Below are positions 37,714 through 47,781 of a stretch of DNA of 64,000 nucleotides, piece after piece (the stretch's first letter is position 1; every line of letters begins with the position of its first letter). The stretch is from Thermothelomyces thermophilus ATCC 42464 (Eukaryota; Ascomycota; Sordariomycetes; Sordariales; Chaetomiaceae). The position numbers and the translations under genes are program-made. The notes under the pieces were generated by a model, which did not search any database, was not told the origin of the DNA, and worked only from the letters and a program-made list of their open reading frames with translations. The DNA is taken from contig NC_016472.1 of NCBI RefSeq assembly GCF_000226095.1, forward strand, positions 8,060,001-8,124,000, read 5' to 3'.

Positions 37714-38737
37714 CTAGCTGAGTTCCGCGCGAGGGGGACCGAGACTGCCACTCAGCTCGGTGCGGAGGTAGTGGTCGGGTGCAGCCAGCCCGAATGGGTA
37801 CTGCTGCATTTTCCACATGGCGGCACCGTCAGGAGGCTGAGAGGAGACTCGCTGCTGGAGCTCGACAAGCACCTTTTGTTGTTTCCTCAGGTACCGGAAC
37901 CACAAGATGCCGCAAACAATGACCGTGAGCCCGAAAATAGAAACGCCAACGCCAATTCCTACCTGGGCGGCAACCGGGAGATCTCTTCCTCCTTCTCCTC
38001 CTCCTCCAGAGCTCTCACTACCCGCACCGCCGGTAGCTCTTTCTTCTTGGTCTTGGGTGGCTGCAGATGTCGATGAACTGTCTGTCTCTGTCGGACTCGA
38101 AGCCGAAAATTCAGGGGGGAGTATACTGGAGAGCTCGGTTTGCAGCGAGGACGACGTGGTGTCGGAGGAAGAGAAGGATGAAGAAGAGTCGGCTGAAGAG
38201 GAGGAGGAGGAGGAGCTGGTGGTGGTTGGCGAGGATTGTGACTTCGGAAGAGGCGCATCGGTGATGTAGAAGTAGGCGGACGACATCAACTTCCCTTTCG
38301 TTGCCCCTATGTTTTCAGGCCCACCTTCCTTCAACCAGAAGAAAAAAGTGTTGGATTTTTTTTCAGGTCAAAGTCGTAGAGCTGGACTCTCCAGTCAAAT
38401 TCGCTCTGAGGACCGTTGGTGGTTTCTTTAATGATTTGGGTTGAAAAACGCCCGGGGGACATTGAGCTATTAGATGCGGCAATGGCGACGGGGTAGATTA
38501 GGAATCTCGCTTTGTCGAGATCGACTTACGGAAGACGATCGGCCCTGGATCGGCCGACCCGCCGGCCATTGACTGCTGCCATAGGACTATTGTATAGTTG
38601 ATGAGTTCCGTATGGTACTTGATGGTTTTGATCTCTCCAACATGATAGACCTCTCTGCTCGGGAGCGGCGTGTAGAATTGGCACGCCACCAGAGGCGCTA
38701 AGGCCAAGACAAAGGTGAGGGCGTCAAGCCGGGCCAT
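37714..38737 (-). CDS. secreted-type single-pass membrane protein, frame slip
   Basis: Exons 38530..38737 and 37714..38425; intron 38426..38529 (GTAAGT donor, phase 1, 104 nt). A signal peptide (MARLDALTFVLALAPLVACQ) leads into a short extracellular beta-rich domain with YTIVLWQQ and FDWRVQLYDFDL. A long Ser/Thr-rich stalk, one transmembrane helix (VGIGVGVSIFGLTVIVCGIL) and a basic cytoplasmic tail starting RYLRKQQK follow. This layout is common in fungal wall-sensor or mucin-like proteins. Between YDFDLKK and FFFWLKEGG the frame changes at a run of eight A (38355-38362). The flanking protein segments fit each other well, and no AG acceptor lies between them, so an indel in the homopolymer (real or a sequencing error) is likelier than an intron. 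If real, the gene is broken. Confidence 0.65.
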
Positions 38738-39262
38738 CGTGAGAGAAAAAGTGCGCCGCCCATCCTTTTGCCTTTCTTTGCCAGCTGGTGCGCCTGTTGC
38801 TCTTCATATCTCTCTGGGAGCGGCTCGCGCCAGGTACCATTTGCATCCTGGAACGCGAGTCTTTGTTGCGAGATTGGCCTTGTCCTAATCAGGCAACTCA
38901 CTCTACCCAGTAACTAGCGGGCGAGTCCAATCGCGGCACACATGGTAGCGCCTGCTCCACTGCGGATCTCTGCTTACAGGAACCAACAGACATTCGCGTG
39001 TGCGCGCGGAGTACACTACTGTGTAGGCTGTCGGAGCGCCCCTATCGGATCATGCTTACTGTACAGTACGTATAGGACGGATGGATTCCGCATAACACAC
39101 AGGCGACCCTCCCAAGTCGAGGGCGCTTATCAGCCGCGGACGTTTCCTCGGCAGGCGACATAAGCTTACTGCTCTCCCGCTCGCAAATTTTGCTGAGAGC
39201 ATCCGACTTCCGTGTCTAATGGCCATCTCTCTGTTACCGGAACAGCAAAGAGAAGGACGGAC
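38738..39262. promoter_or_regulatory. divergent promoter region
   Basis: 525 bases between the start codons of the membrane protein (minus) and GT25 (plus). It contains a GTAC-rich palindromic motif (about 39056-39073). No known operator recognised. Confidence 0.35.
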
Positions 39263-40769
39263 ATGGAGTCAATACACTTACCGCCCTTACCGAGAAGGGT
39301 TCTGTACGCTTTCGGCAGCGCGCTCCTTCTGACCTTTGTGCTTCTTCGATCCCTAGCCCCTGAGAGCTCGACATTCCGAGTTGCGCACCGGGGATGGGCG
39401 CCCGCGGGCGATCTCCTGCGCGACATCCGCAACAGTACCCTTGGCGTGAGTGTGATTCTTCTCATCTACATTACGTTTGCGGGCATTTTCCCGGTTGTTC
39501 CTTCCTCTTCTCCCGTCTCCCGTTCCCTGGTTGCCCTGCTGGCCAAATGCGGCTGCAGGGCAGCCGGTCCTAGTTGTGACGTGGGCCCCAACGTACATAC
39601 CAACCGCCTTGGCGCACTAGTTCGAGCACATATTCGTTGTCGGCCTGCCTTCCCGGTCGGACCGTCGCGATAACATAGTCCTACAAGCGGCACTTAGCGA
39701 TATCCAAGTCGAGTTCATCGATGGCGTCCTGGGCCAAGACATCCCGGACAAGGCCATTCCTACGTCGCCCGACCACAAACGCCCTGCCGATCCCGTCCTC
39801 GGCTGTTGGCGCGGGCACATGAACGCCGTCCGAGAGTAAGTCATCCTCTCAGCCTTCTTTGTGAAGCTCGTCTTCTTCCTCTGTTGTGATTATCATATAT
39901 GAGCTTTTATCTTCTTTCCTTTGTACGTCACGCGTCTTCAATCCTTGAGTTTGATTAACTCATGATTCCACAGAATCGTGCGTCGGAATTTGACGTCGGC
40001 TCTTATCCTCGAGGACGACGTCGACTGGGATGTGAGGATCAGAGACCAGCTACAGGACTTCGCGCTGTCAATTCGCGCACTTACGCAACCTTTGCTACGC
40101 GGCGACGCCGGCGGATATGCTGACCCGACCTATCCCATGCCATCTGACAACTCACCCGAGTCGGTGCCCGATATGGACTTTTACCAACTCCCGGCCACCG
40201 TTCCCCCGAGCACATATCCGTATGGAGACAACTGGGACCTTCTCTGGGTTGGCCACTGCGGCATGCATTTCCCCTTTAAAGGCAGCAAGACAATCCCGAA
40301 GGGACGCGTGATCCGCCACAACGACGTGACGGTTGCTCCCAAGAAGAGCCTGTGGACGTTTAACATCCCCTTCACCCTCAAGGAGACGTATCCCGAGCAC
40401 ACCCGGGCCTACCATCACGTCCAAGAGGGCGTCTGCTCGCTCGGCTACGCGCTCAGCCAGCGGGGCGCGCGGAAGCTCCTCCACGAAGTCGGCCTTAAGG
40501 ACGTCAACGCCGGCTACGACCTCCTGCTGCGGTGGTTCTGCGAGGGCGTCAAGGGCCGCAGGCCCGGTCGCCAATGCTTGACGACGCAACCGGCCCTGTT
40601 CCACCATCACCGAATGGCCGGGCCCGAGAGCCACATGAGCGATATCGGAAATCACCCGAACAAGTTCCGACACAAGGCCATGACCGACATGGTCAGGTGG
40701 AGTGTACGCTTGAATGCCGACGTTTTGATGGAGGGGAGGACAGATTTCGTAGATCAGTACCCGGACTAG
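39263..40769 (+). CDS. GT25-family glycosyltransferase, type II membrane
   Basis: Three exons: join(39263..39445, 39621..39835, 39974..40769), 397 residues. The start is the ATG at 39263; the upstream frame has only a GTG. Residues about 10-28 form a signal anchor after a basic stretch (LPRRVLYAFGSALLLTFVLL), so a Golgi lumenal enzyme is inferred. After intron 1 (donor GTGAGT) comes FEHIFVVGLPSRSDRRDN, the sugar-nucleotide-binding start of GT25. After intron 2 (donor GTAAGT) comes ALILEDDVDWD with the acidic metal-binding motif, then WVGHCGMHF, GYALSQRGARKLL and FHHHRM. GT25 covers LPS-type galactosyl- and glucosyltransferases and collagen galactosyltransferases; the fungal acceptors are unknown. 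Exon junctions were chosen by splice signals and protein continuity. Confidence 0.85.
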
Positions 40770-42656
40770 GACAGGAAATTTTCGACCACGTTCATTGTTT
40801 GCATATAATATCTCACATATTACGTAAATCTTGGTAATTGGTACAACATCTCACTTTTTCATTCTTCTGAGAAATGAGCATTAGATCAGAAATGGTGTAA
40901 TGCTTATGGAAACGGTTTGCTGCTATGCGCTGCATCAATACTTAAGGCGGGGCCCTTTGCGGATGATTTGGAGCTGCTAACTAGTTGGCGGAATTCCTAG
41001 TCAGTGTCATGGTCTCCTAACAAGCCAGCGCGCCCTCCACCCCGGGCACTGCAAGTTACCGGTGTCCACAAGGAGAGAAGCGGAAAAGATATAGCGACTA
41101 ATTTAATTTGGGAGGCGCACGTTTCGATGCGTAGGTGGCCTTTCCACCGAATCACAAGGTTGATGTGCGAGATTTGGGTCGTGCCTGAGGTTCTACGTCT
41201 CCATTTGCCAATCGAAGCTCCTTCACCATCTCGAAGGCACCTGCGTTATTTCACAGCACTCATATCAGAGAAGGAGAGGCTTGGAAGAGGAACAAAATCA
41301 GCTTGAGCAGAATACAGCACTCAATTGCGGTTTTCTCAGTCACCAGGAAGTGGTAAATGCTCGTCGTCGGATCTCAAAGTGCTAATGAACAGGAGCGTTC
41401 CAGGCTTCGGTTTTTTTTGGTTGCAATGCTCTGCTGATGGATTGTGTAGAGATCATCGATGACTCCTTGAAACATTCAGGGTTCTTGGGTGCAACTGGTC
41501 AACCCACTCGGCTTCGGTTCTCCCTTCGATCCGGAGACCATAGATTGCACCAAGATCATTCCCTCGGTTGTATCAGACAGCTCGACTCCCACTCCCCGAA
41601 CCTACGTTGGTTGTCTCTTCCGGCCCTTTCATGTCTCAGATGGTTTCCCTTGTCTTTGAAACCCCTTGACTCGGGAGACGGGACCCACACGGCGTGTACA
41701 GTACCCGAACGTTGCCAAGCCAACCAACCTATTCCCTCTGAGGGATGGTCAATCAATGAAACGGTGCGAAGAAGAAAATGAAGACATGGTACGGAGTACT
41801 TGCATGGAGACCCGTGGAAGGCCAGTCACTTTTGAGCGTAGCCGTAACCAGGCAGGATGAAAACAACTCGTTTACGAAGGACGACGAGGTCTCGACTTAT
41901 CCAAGTGGGGCGACGGCCTGCCAGGGGAAGCGAGTCAAGCGCGGAAAGGCAAGATGGTCGAGCGCCTGGGAAACTGGGATCATGACGTAACATACAAGTT
42001 GTGCCCAAACAAGAGAACAAATTCGACATCATGGCTTCATGACTAACCGCTTTGGCCGTACTTCATGTTGTTGATTGCATGTAATTTACCTAGTGCTGCG
42101 TGGGAAGTTCAATGTCCCGAATCTTGGTTCCCAAAACATTTTCTGCTCTCTTTCCCAGTTCCTCCAGATCTCAAGAGTGCAATTATTACTGCGTGTATTT
42201 CAAAAATCATCAACTCGAACGACTAAACCGTCGCCCACTTGAAAGCTCACACGAAAAAGAACCAGAAACAACAGAGAATTCAAATAAAAGGGAAAAAAAG
42301 GAAGAGACAATTGAGAGAAACCATGTCTCGCAACGTGTGCATCACAGCGGTCGAGGACCAGCACCCGACCGAACCTGACGAGTTCTTCCGCAACTACTTA
42401 CGCAGGCGAACTGCGGCCAAAGAAGAAGCTGCGGAGCAGCTAATTAGGCGTAGCGAAATGATGGACTTGTTTTTCGGCTGCCCTATCGCAGCGTCATCTC
42501 ATGTAGGTCAATTGCTTGTGTCAATAAATAGGAAAAAGTGATCATGAAGTCATTCCTATTGAGTGTCCCAAAGGACTATTGTTCAGCAGAGGAGAGAATA
42601 ATAGGCTTTCCGTGATCTGCTCGAATGTTGACTGTCGGTATGTAATATGACAAGCT
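40770..42656. other. long intergenic region
   Basis: About 1.9 kb between the convergent GT25 and TIM-like genes. It has balanced composition and several short ORFs without family features. One small ORF at 42323 is listed separately with low confidence. No tRNA or transposon ends were recognised. Confidence 0.4.
42323..42541 (+). CDS. possible small protein, unrecognised
   Basis: 72 codons from an ATG with an A at -3 and no obvious intron. The product is charged and helical-looking (EEAAEQLIRRSEMMDLFF in the middle) and includes one Cys-Pro. It sits about 115 bp from the convergent TIM-like gene and could equally be a chance ORF in that gene's 3' region. No family recognised. Confidence 0.2.
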   Translation: MSRNVCITAVEDQHPTEPDEFFRNYLRRRTAAKEEAAEQLIRRSEMMDLFFGCPIAASSHVGQLLVSINRKK

Positions 42657-43598
42657 TCATTCAGCCTCGAAATCCATCCCCGCCACCTCGTACAGCATCT
42701 TCACAAACTGCTCCGGCTGGTGCGCAAACCTGCCCAGGAACAGGCCGTCCACCTCGCCTCCCAACCGCCCCCACAGGCCCGGGCCCGCCGCGCCCCCGTA
42801 CACGATCCGCGTCCTCCCGGGCCGGCCCCGGACCGCCTCGCTCTCCCTCACCAGCCTCGCCACGCCTCTCACGTGCTCCGCCGAGGCCGGCTCGGGCGCC
42901 CCGATCGCCCAGACGGGCTCGTACGCCAAGATCACGTCCGCCTCGCCGTCCAGCCCGTCCAGCACCGCCTTGACCTGCCCCAGCACCTCCTCGGCCGCCG
43001 CCCGGACACCAGGGGAGACCACCTCCTCAGCTCCTGCCTCCCCGTCCGCCCGAGAATCCTGCCTCTGCGGCGGCGGCGGCGGCGGCGCGGAGACCTCGCC
43101 GACGCAGACGAGGGGGACGAGGCCGTTGCGGGCGGCGGCGGCGGCCTTGCGGCGGACGAGGTCGTCGGACTCGCCGAAGAGGCGGCGGCGCTCGGCGTGG
43201 CCGACCTCGGCGAGGCCGCAGCCGAGCTCGCGCAGGACGGCGGGGGAGACCTCACCCGTGTACGGGCCCTCGTCGGCGGCGGCGCAGTCCTGGGCGCCGA
43301 CGACGAGCCTCGCTCCGGCCCCCGCTCCGGCCCCGGCCCCGGCCTCCGCCTCGACGATGACGGCCGCCCGCGTCGCCGGGATGGACACAAAGTCGGGCGC
43401 CACGAAGGCGTCCACCCGGTCCCGCAGCAGCGCGGCCGCCCCGGGCGCCTCCCGCAGCAGCGCCAACACCGACGAGACGAAGGCGGTCGTCCGCGCGTGG
43501 CTGAAGTACATCTTTGTCGAGACCCCCACCACCGGGCGGTGGCCCGAGACGGTCGGGTACTCCCGTCTTGGTTCTGCCGAAGGTGCTGGGAAGGACAT
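42657..43598 (-). CDS. triosephosphate-isomerase paralogue (tetrulose-P isomerase candidate)
   Basis: Single exon, 313 residues, against about 250 for glycolytic TIM. The TIM-barrel isomerase signature is complete in its catalytic core: Lys29 (GVSTKMYF), His134 (VGHAERR), Glu227 (AYEPVWAIG) and the phosphate loops YGGAAGPG (267-274) and LFLGR (287-291). The usual Asn two residues before the Lys (NWK) is Ser here (STK). A Gly/Ala-rich insert (about 84-96) and a Pro-rich insert (about 170-195) add length. In bacteria, TIM-like enzymes of this divergent type (EryH/LerI) convert L-erythrulose 1-phosphate to D-erythrulose 4-phosphate. The neighbouring RpiB- and Dak-like genes support such a role here, which is inference. 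A housekeeping TIM should exist elsewhere in the genome. Confidence 0.85.
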   Translation of the reverse strand: MSFPAPSAEPRREYPTVSGHRPVVGVSTKMYFSHARTTAFVSSVLALLREAPGAAALLRDRVDAFVAPDFVSIPATRAAVIVEAEAGAGAGAGAGARLVVGAQDCAAADEGPYTGEVSPAVLRELGCGLAEVGHAERRRLFGESDDLVRRKAAAAARNGLVPLVCVGEVSAPPPPPPQRQDSRADGEAGAEEVVSPGVRAAAEEVLGQVKAVLDGLDGEADVILAYEPVWAIGAPEPASAEHVRGVARLVRESEAVRGRPGRTRIVYGGAAGPGLWGRLGGEVDGLFLGRFAHQPEQFVKMLYEVAGMDFEAE

Positions 43599-44476
43599 GC
43601 TTGGCTTTCTTTCTCTTTTGATTTAATTAATAGTTGTGTTGATTAAGAGGGAGTTAGGTTGGACGAGTTTAAAAAGAAAAGGTTAGGTCGGTGACAACGG
43701 TTGCGTTGCTTTGTTCATAATTATGTCTTCTGCCCGTCAATAAGCCGAATGGGATTGATCAGTTAATTAGAGGATGGAGGAGAAATGGTTAGCGAAAGTT
43801 GGTGTCCCCGGCGCTAAGTTGTGTCAGCTCTGTGGTTGCCAGTCACCCAATAAATGGTCAAGATTTATTGACCTTCACAGCAGCTTGGCTTCACATGGGA
43901 CGGGCCTGTATGTACTGTACATACATAACGTTCATGGAGGCGTGGCTGTAAAGTGTAGTGAAATACATACCTGCTGTACGGATAACACTGCTGGCTCAGC
44001 GAATGCGTAATGAGTTCTCCGCTGTGGAGTGCGTCCGACCGATACTCTTTCTTAACCTGATTTTGTTTAATTAACCCCAAAGCTATCCAATGCAATTGGG
44101 ACCCTGAACATGCGCCTAGTTTGCGGGGATAACATGAAAATGGAAGGCCTGAGCAGCTCATACGAGGGGCAAGTGGAGAGCTATGGAGTTTGGGACGCGG
44201 TCTGGACTAAACTTTTGAAGAATATCAATTCGGGGTTTAAGATGGATCCCTGGGAACCGGGAGGATCCGCGTTGCCACATGGAAGTCTCGGATTACCCGT
44301 TTAGGAAATATGTTGCAGGATAGCAACATGTCAGCGACAGCGACATTTCTGCTCCTTCCATTCAAGGCATCTTGAGTACCACAGCCCGGGTTCGTTTGCT
44401 CAGCACATGCCGGAGGTCCAAAAATCCCGCTCGTTCGACTTACTGCCTATGGGCATACCGTACAGTACATGTGTCC
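43599..44476. other. intergenic between TIM-like and RpiB-like genes
   Basis: About 880 bases, the promoter side of the TIM-like gene and the 3' side of the RpiB-like gene. It contains two GTAC-rich near-palindromes (about 43907-43927 and 44458-44471). Nothing else recognised. Confidence 0.4.
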
Positions 44477-45034
44477 TCAGCAGGCCCGGACCTCTTCGTG
44501 TCCAGACAACCCCCCTTCGCCCTCCTCGTACTGGTGAATGGCCGCCACCTTGGCCGCGCTGGGGCTGCTCTCGTCGAACACATATCCCAGCCACTCCTTG
44601 GCTAGCCTCCGGGCCAGCTCCAATCCCACCACTCTCTCCCCCATGCACAGGACCTGCGCGTTGTTGCTGAGAACCGCCCGCTCCACCGAGAAGCTGTCAT
44701 GTGCAGTGACCGCCCGGATGCCCTTGATCTTGTTGGCCGAGATGGCCACGCCGAGCCCGGTGCCGCAGATCAGGAGCGCTCGGTCGCATTCGCCAGACGC
44801 AACCAGCTTGGCCGCTTTGGCGGCGATGTGTGGATAGGCGGTCTTGTCGTCCGTGCCGACGTCTATCACCGATACCACGCGGTCGTCGGCCTCGAAGTCG
44901 GCCTTGATCTTGTTCTTGTAGTTGACACCCGCGTCCTGGATGTGGAATCATGAGCGCGGGAAACAAGATAACTCCTCGAGGGCTACTAAACTCACATCGC
45001 AGCCGATGGCGATTCGCCACTTTGGTACCATCAT
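44477..45034 (-). CDS. RpiB/LacAB-family sugar-phosphate isomerase
   Basis: Two exons, complement(join(44477..44935, 44996..45034)), 165 residues. The 13-codon first exon ends in IAIGCD; a 60-nt intron (GTGAGT...CCAG) joins it to [10 protein letters not shown]. RpiB features: the N-terminal GCD-DAG loop (His is usual at the second Asp), the catalytic Cys70 in [14 protein letters not shown], and [22 protein letters not shown], which forms the substrate pocket across the dimer. RpiB enzymes interconvert aldose and ketose 5-phosphates, and a bacterial branch (EryI/DerI) makes D-erythrose 4-phosphate from D-erythrulose 4-phosphate. The first ATG of two adjacent ones (45034, 45031) was taken as the start. 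It shares a divergent promoter with the Dak-like kinase, suggesting co-regulation. Confidence 0.85.
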
Positions 45035-45553
45035 GTTGTCAGGAAAATGGTGAGGCTTCGAGCAAAATAAATCGGACCCCTCGCAGTAGCTGCCAGCGCA
45101 AGGAAATCGAAAGAAGAATGCCATTCCCCTGTCTTTAAGATGGCATGGGGGGAGGACCGGCATTTATCCAGGGCGCCATTCCGTTCCCGGTATTCCGGCA
45201 ATCCCAAGAACCGTCAGGGTGGCAGCCGGATATTATTCCTGGGGGACGGATCGAGACCGTCTTGCATTGCCCTGCGTTGCCCCTCCCCGTGTGACCACGA
45301 GTGTACCCCCGGCCCCGCCCTTGCGCCAAGTATGCCATTGGTGTTGCTTAAAGGTAGCTGCGTCACAGCCTTGGGGGGTGAAGCTGGGGGGGGACCCCAA
45401 GGAGGCCAGTAGTTTATCTCTGGCTTTATTTTTCTCATTGAGCGGGCCACAACTCGGGCTTCCCTCAGAGCTGCTCCTCCCAGTTCTCGCTTGTCCCCTA
45501 GGGCTCGACACTGAAGCCACGTAATTAACCCTCTACATATCACCACCCACAAC
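45035..45553. promoter_or_regulatory. shared divergent promoter, RpiB-like / Dak-like
   Basis: 519 bases between the two start codons. A CCGG-TATT-CCGG inverted repeat lies at about 45187-45198. Zn2Cys6 regulators bind CGG/CCG half sites, so this is a candidate, but GC-rich DNA makes it weak. Confidence 0.35.
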
Positions 45554-47350
45554 ATGTCCAACCGACACCTCTTCCCGACCCTCGATGGGCTCGTGCCCAA
45601 AGCTCTGCGTGGCATCGTGGCCAGCAACCCTCGCCTCAACCTCGACGAGACCAACCGCGTCATCTACGACCCGTCTTCCTCGCCTTCCAATGTCAGCATC
45701 ATCAGCGGAGGCGGCTCCGGCCACGAGCCGGCATGGTCAGGGTACGTGGGCGCCAACATGCTCTCGGCAGCCGTGGCCGGGGACGTGTTTGCCTCGCCAA
45801 GCACGAAGCAAATCCTGGCAGCCGTCGACGCGGTGCCCTCAGATAAGGGCACCCTGCTGGTCATCACCAACTACACAGGCGACTGCCTCCACTTTGGCCT
45901 CGCTGCTGAGAAAACAAAGGCCAAGGGCAAGGCGTGCCGGTTGCTGATCTGCGGCGATGACGTCTCGATCGGCAAGAAGGGAGGATCGCTGGTTGGCCGG
46001 CGCGGCCTCGCTGGACAGATCGGCGTGCTCAAGATCCTCGGTGCCGCCGCCGCAGAGGGAGCGTCTCTCGACGAGCTCTACGACCTAGGCACCGCCGTCA
46101 ACAGCCAGATCGTCAGCATCGCTGCGACCCTCGACCACTGCCACGTCCCTGGGCGAACCGAGCACGGTGCCTTGCAGGAGGACGAAGTCGAGATTGGTAC
46201 GGGGCCACACAATGAGCCGGGATACAGGAAGCTGACGCCAGCGCCCACGGCTGAGGGGCTGGTGAAAGAGATCCTAAAGTACTGCCTGGACGAGACAGAC
46301 CCGGAACGGGGCTACGTCAATTTCAAGGCCGGGGACGAGACCGCGCTGCTCGTCAGCAACTTTGGCGGCATGTCAAATCTGGAGTTGGGCGGGCTTGTCG
46401 ACGAGCTTCTCCAACAACTCCTGAAGGACTGGAACATCCAGCCGGTCCGAGTGTACGCCGGGTGCCTGGAAACGTCCCTCAATGCGCCGGCCTTCTCCGT
46501 CTCCATCTTCAACCTCTCCGGAATCGCCGCCAACAGCGCCTACTCCCTGGAGCAGATCAAGGGCTTCCTCGACCTCAAGACGGACACCGCGTGGGAAGCT
46601 GTCGCCGGGGCCCAGAGCTATCCGCAGAGACGTCCCCGGGCAGAGCAGCTGGTCCAGGCGCCGTCGGCGGAGTCCAAGAAGGCCGTGGACGACGCGAGGG
46701 ATGTCAAGGTCGACCCCGCGCTGCTGGAGAGGATGCTGCGCGGGGCTTGCGAGGCGGTCATCGCGGCGGAGCCCGACCTGACGCGGTGGGATACCGTCAT
46801 GGGCGACGGAGACTGCGGCCTCACGCTCAAGACGGGCGCGACCGCGCTGCTCGACGCCATCGGCAGCAAGAAGATCGCGGCCCGGGGTTCCGTGGTCGAG
46901 GTGCTGGCCGAGCTGGAGGAGATCGTCGAGGGCAAGATGGGCGGCACCCTGGGCGGCATCCTGGGCATATTCTTCGTGTCGCTGCGGGCGGCCGTGCAGG
47001 AGAACAGCGCGCTGGCCGAGGCGGAAGGCCCCGTCGCCGTGTGGTCCAGGGCGCTGGAAACCGCCGTCCAGCACCTCGCGCACTACACCCCGGCCAAGGC
47101 GGGCGATCGCACCGTCATGGACACGCTGATTCCGTTTGCGGAGGCGATGGGGGCGAAGCAGAGCTTTGAGGAAGGCGTCGCGGCGGCCGTGAGCGGAGCG
47201 GAGGCGACCAAGACCATGAGGCCGAGACTCGGACGGGCGACTTACGTCGGTGTTGGTGCTGAAGGAAAGGAGCTGCCTCCGGATCCTGGTGCCTGGGGCG
47301 CCATGGTGGCCATCAGGGGACTGAAGACAGCCATCATTAGTAATTATTAA
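45554..47350 (+). CDS. dihydroxyacetone/erythrulose-type kinase (DhaK-DhaL)
   Basis: Single exon, 598 residues, normal for single-chain eukaryotic Dak. The DhaK half (about 1-330) has the GGGSGHEPAWSGYVG loop and the His that forms a hemiaminal with the ketose carbonyl (GPHNEPG, about His219), after the conserved DHCHVPGR. The DhaL half (about 385-590) has the MGDGDCGLTLKTG metal/ATP loop (Asp418, Asp420) and HYTPAKAGDRTVMD near the end. Such kinases phosphorylate dihydroxyacetone or glyceraldehyde; close relatives (LerK/DerK type) use L- or D-erythrulose. Location is cytosolic by lack of signals. Placement between RpiB- and aldolase-type genes points to sugar catabolism rather than only DHA detoxification. 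The substrate cannot be decided from sequence. Confidence 0.9.
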   Translation: MSNRHLFPTLDGLVPKALRGIVASNPRLNLDETNRVIYDPSSSPSNVSIISGGGSGHEPAWSGYVGANMLSAAVAGDVFASPSTKQILAAVDAVPSDKGTLLVITNYTGDCLHFGLAAEKTKAKGKACRLLICGDDVSIGKKGGSLVGRRGLAGQIGVLKILGAAAAEGASLDELYDLGTAVNSQIVSIAATLDHCHVPGRTEHGALQEDEVEIGTGPHNEPGYRKLTPAPTAEGLVKEILKYCLDETDPERGYVNFKAGDETALLVSNFGGMSNLELGGLVDELLQQLLKDWNIQPVRVYAGCLETSLNAPAFSVSIFNLSGIAANSAYSLEQIKGFLDLKTDTAWEAVAGAQSYPQRRPRAEQLVQAPSAESKKAVDDARDVKVDPALLERMLRGACEAVIAAEPDLTRWDTVMGDGDCGLTLKTGATALLDAIGSKKIAARGSVVEVLAELEEIVEGKMGGTLGGILGIFFVSLRAAVQENSALAEAEGPVAVWSRALETAVQHLAHYTPAKAGDRTVMDTLIPFAEAMGAKQSFEEGVAAAVSGAEATKTMRPRLGRATYVGVGAEGKELPPDPGAWGAMVAIRGLKTAIISNY

Positions 47351-47781
47351 GGTAGGAAAGTGCCTTGGGATGATTGAGGGAATCAATTCACGGAGGAGAG
47401 AGGGTCGGTCGGCAGTACCGTGTTGTTGTAATTAATCATTCTAGATCGTGACTTTTTCATACTTTTGCCAGTATTAAGGTATTTTCGAGTGTTGGGTTTT
47501 TACCATGGTTTGGGGCTTGCAGGAATTATTCCATTGGCACTTGTGATTTCAAGTTGGAGAAACCGCTCGCAAGGTCAGATGTGTTCCTTCCTCAATAATT
47601 ACTTCGCACACCTACCTTACTTATCTAGTCCATCATACCGCGGGTATCTCGGAAAGTGCAGGAAGCATGGTAGGAAAAAATAATTATTCATCACAGAAAT
47701 CAAAAATCGAAATTTTGTTCTTCTTTATTTTCATTAATTTTTTTTTCCTCTCCCGGCATTTCTCTCCTTACAGCCAGCCCA
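47351..47781. other. intergenic, convergent 3' ends
   Basis: About 430 bases, AT-rich relative to neighbours, between the convergent Dak-like and aldolase genes. It should hold both terminators; nothing else seen. Confidence 0.5.

Noticed and set aside
42720-43646. 308-codon plus-strand ORF
   Set aside because: Antisense shadow of the TIM-like gene, whose catalytic motifs are clear on the minus strand.
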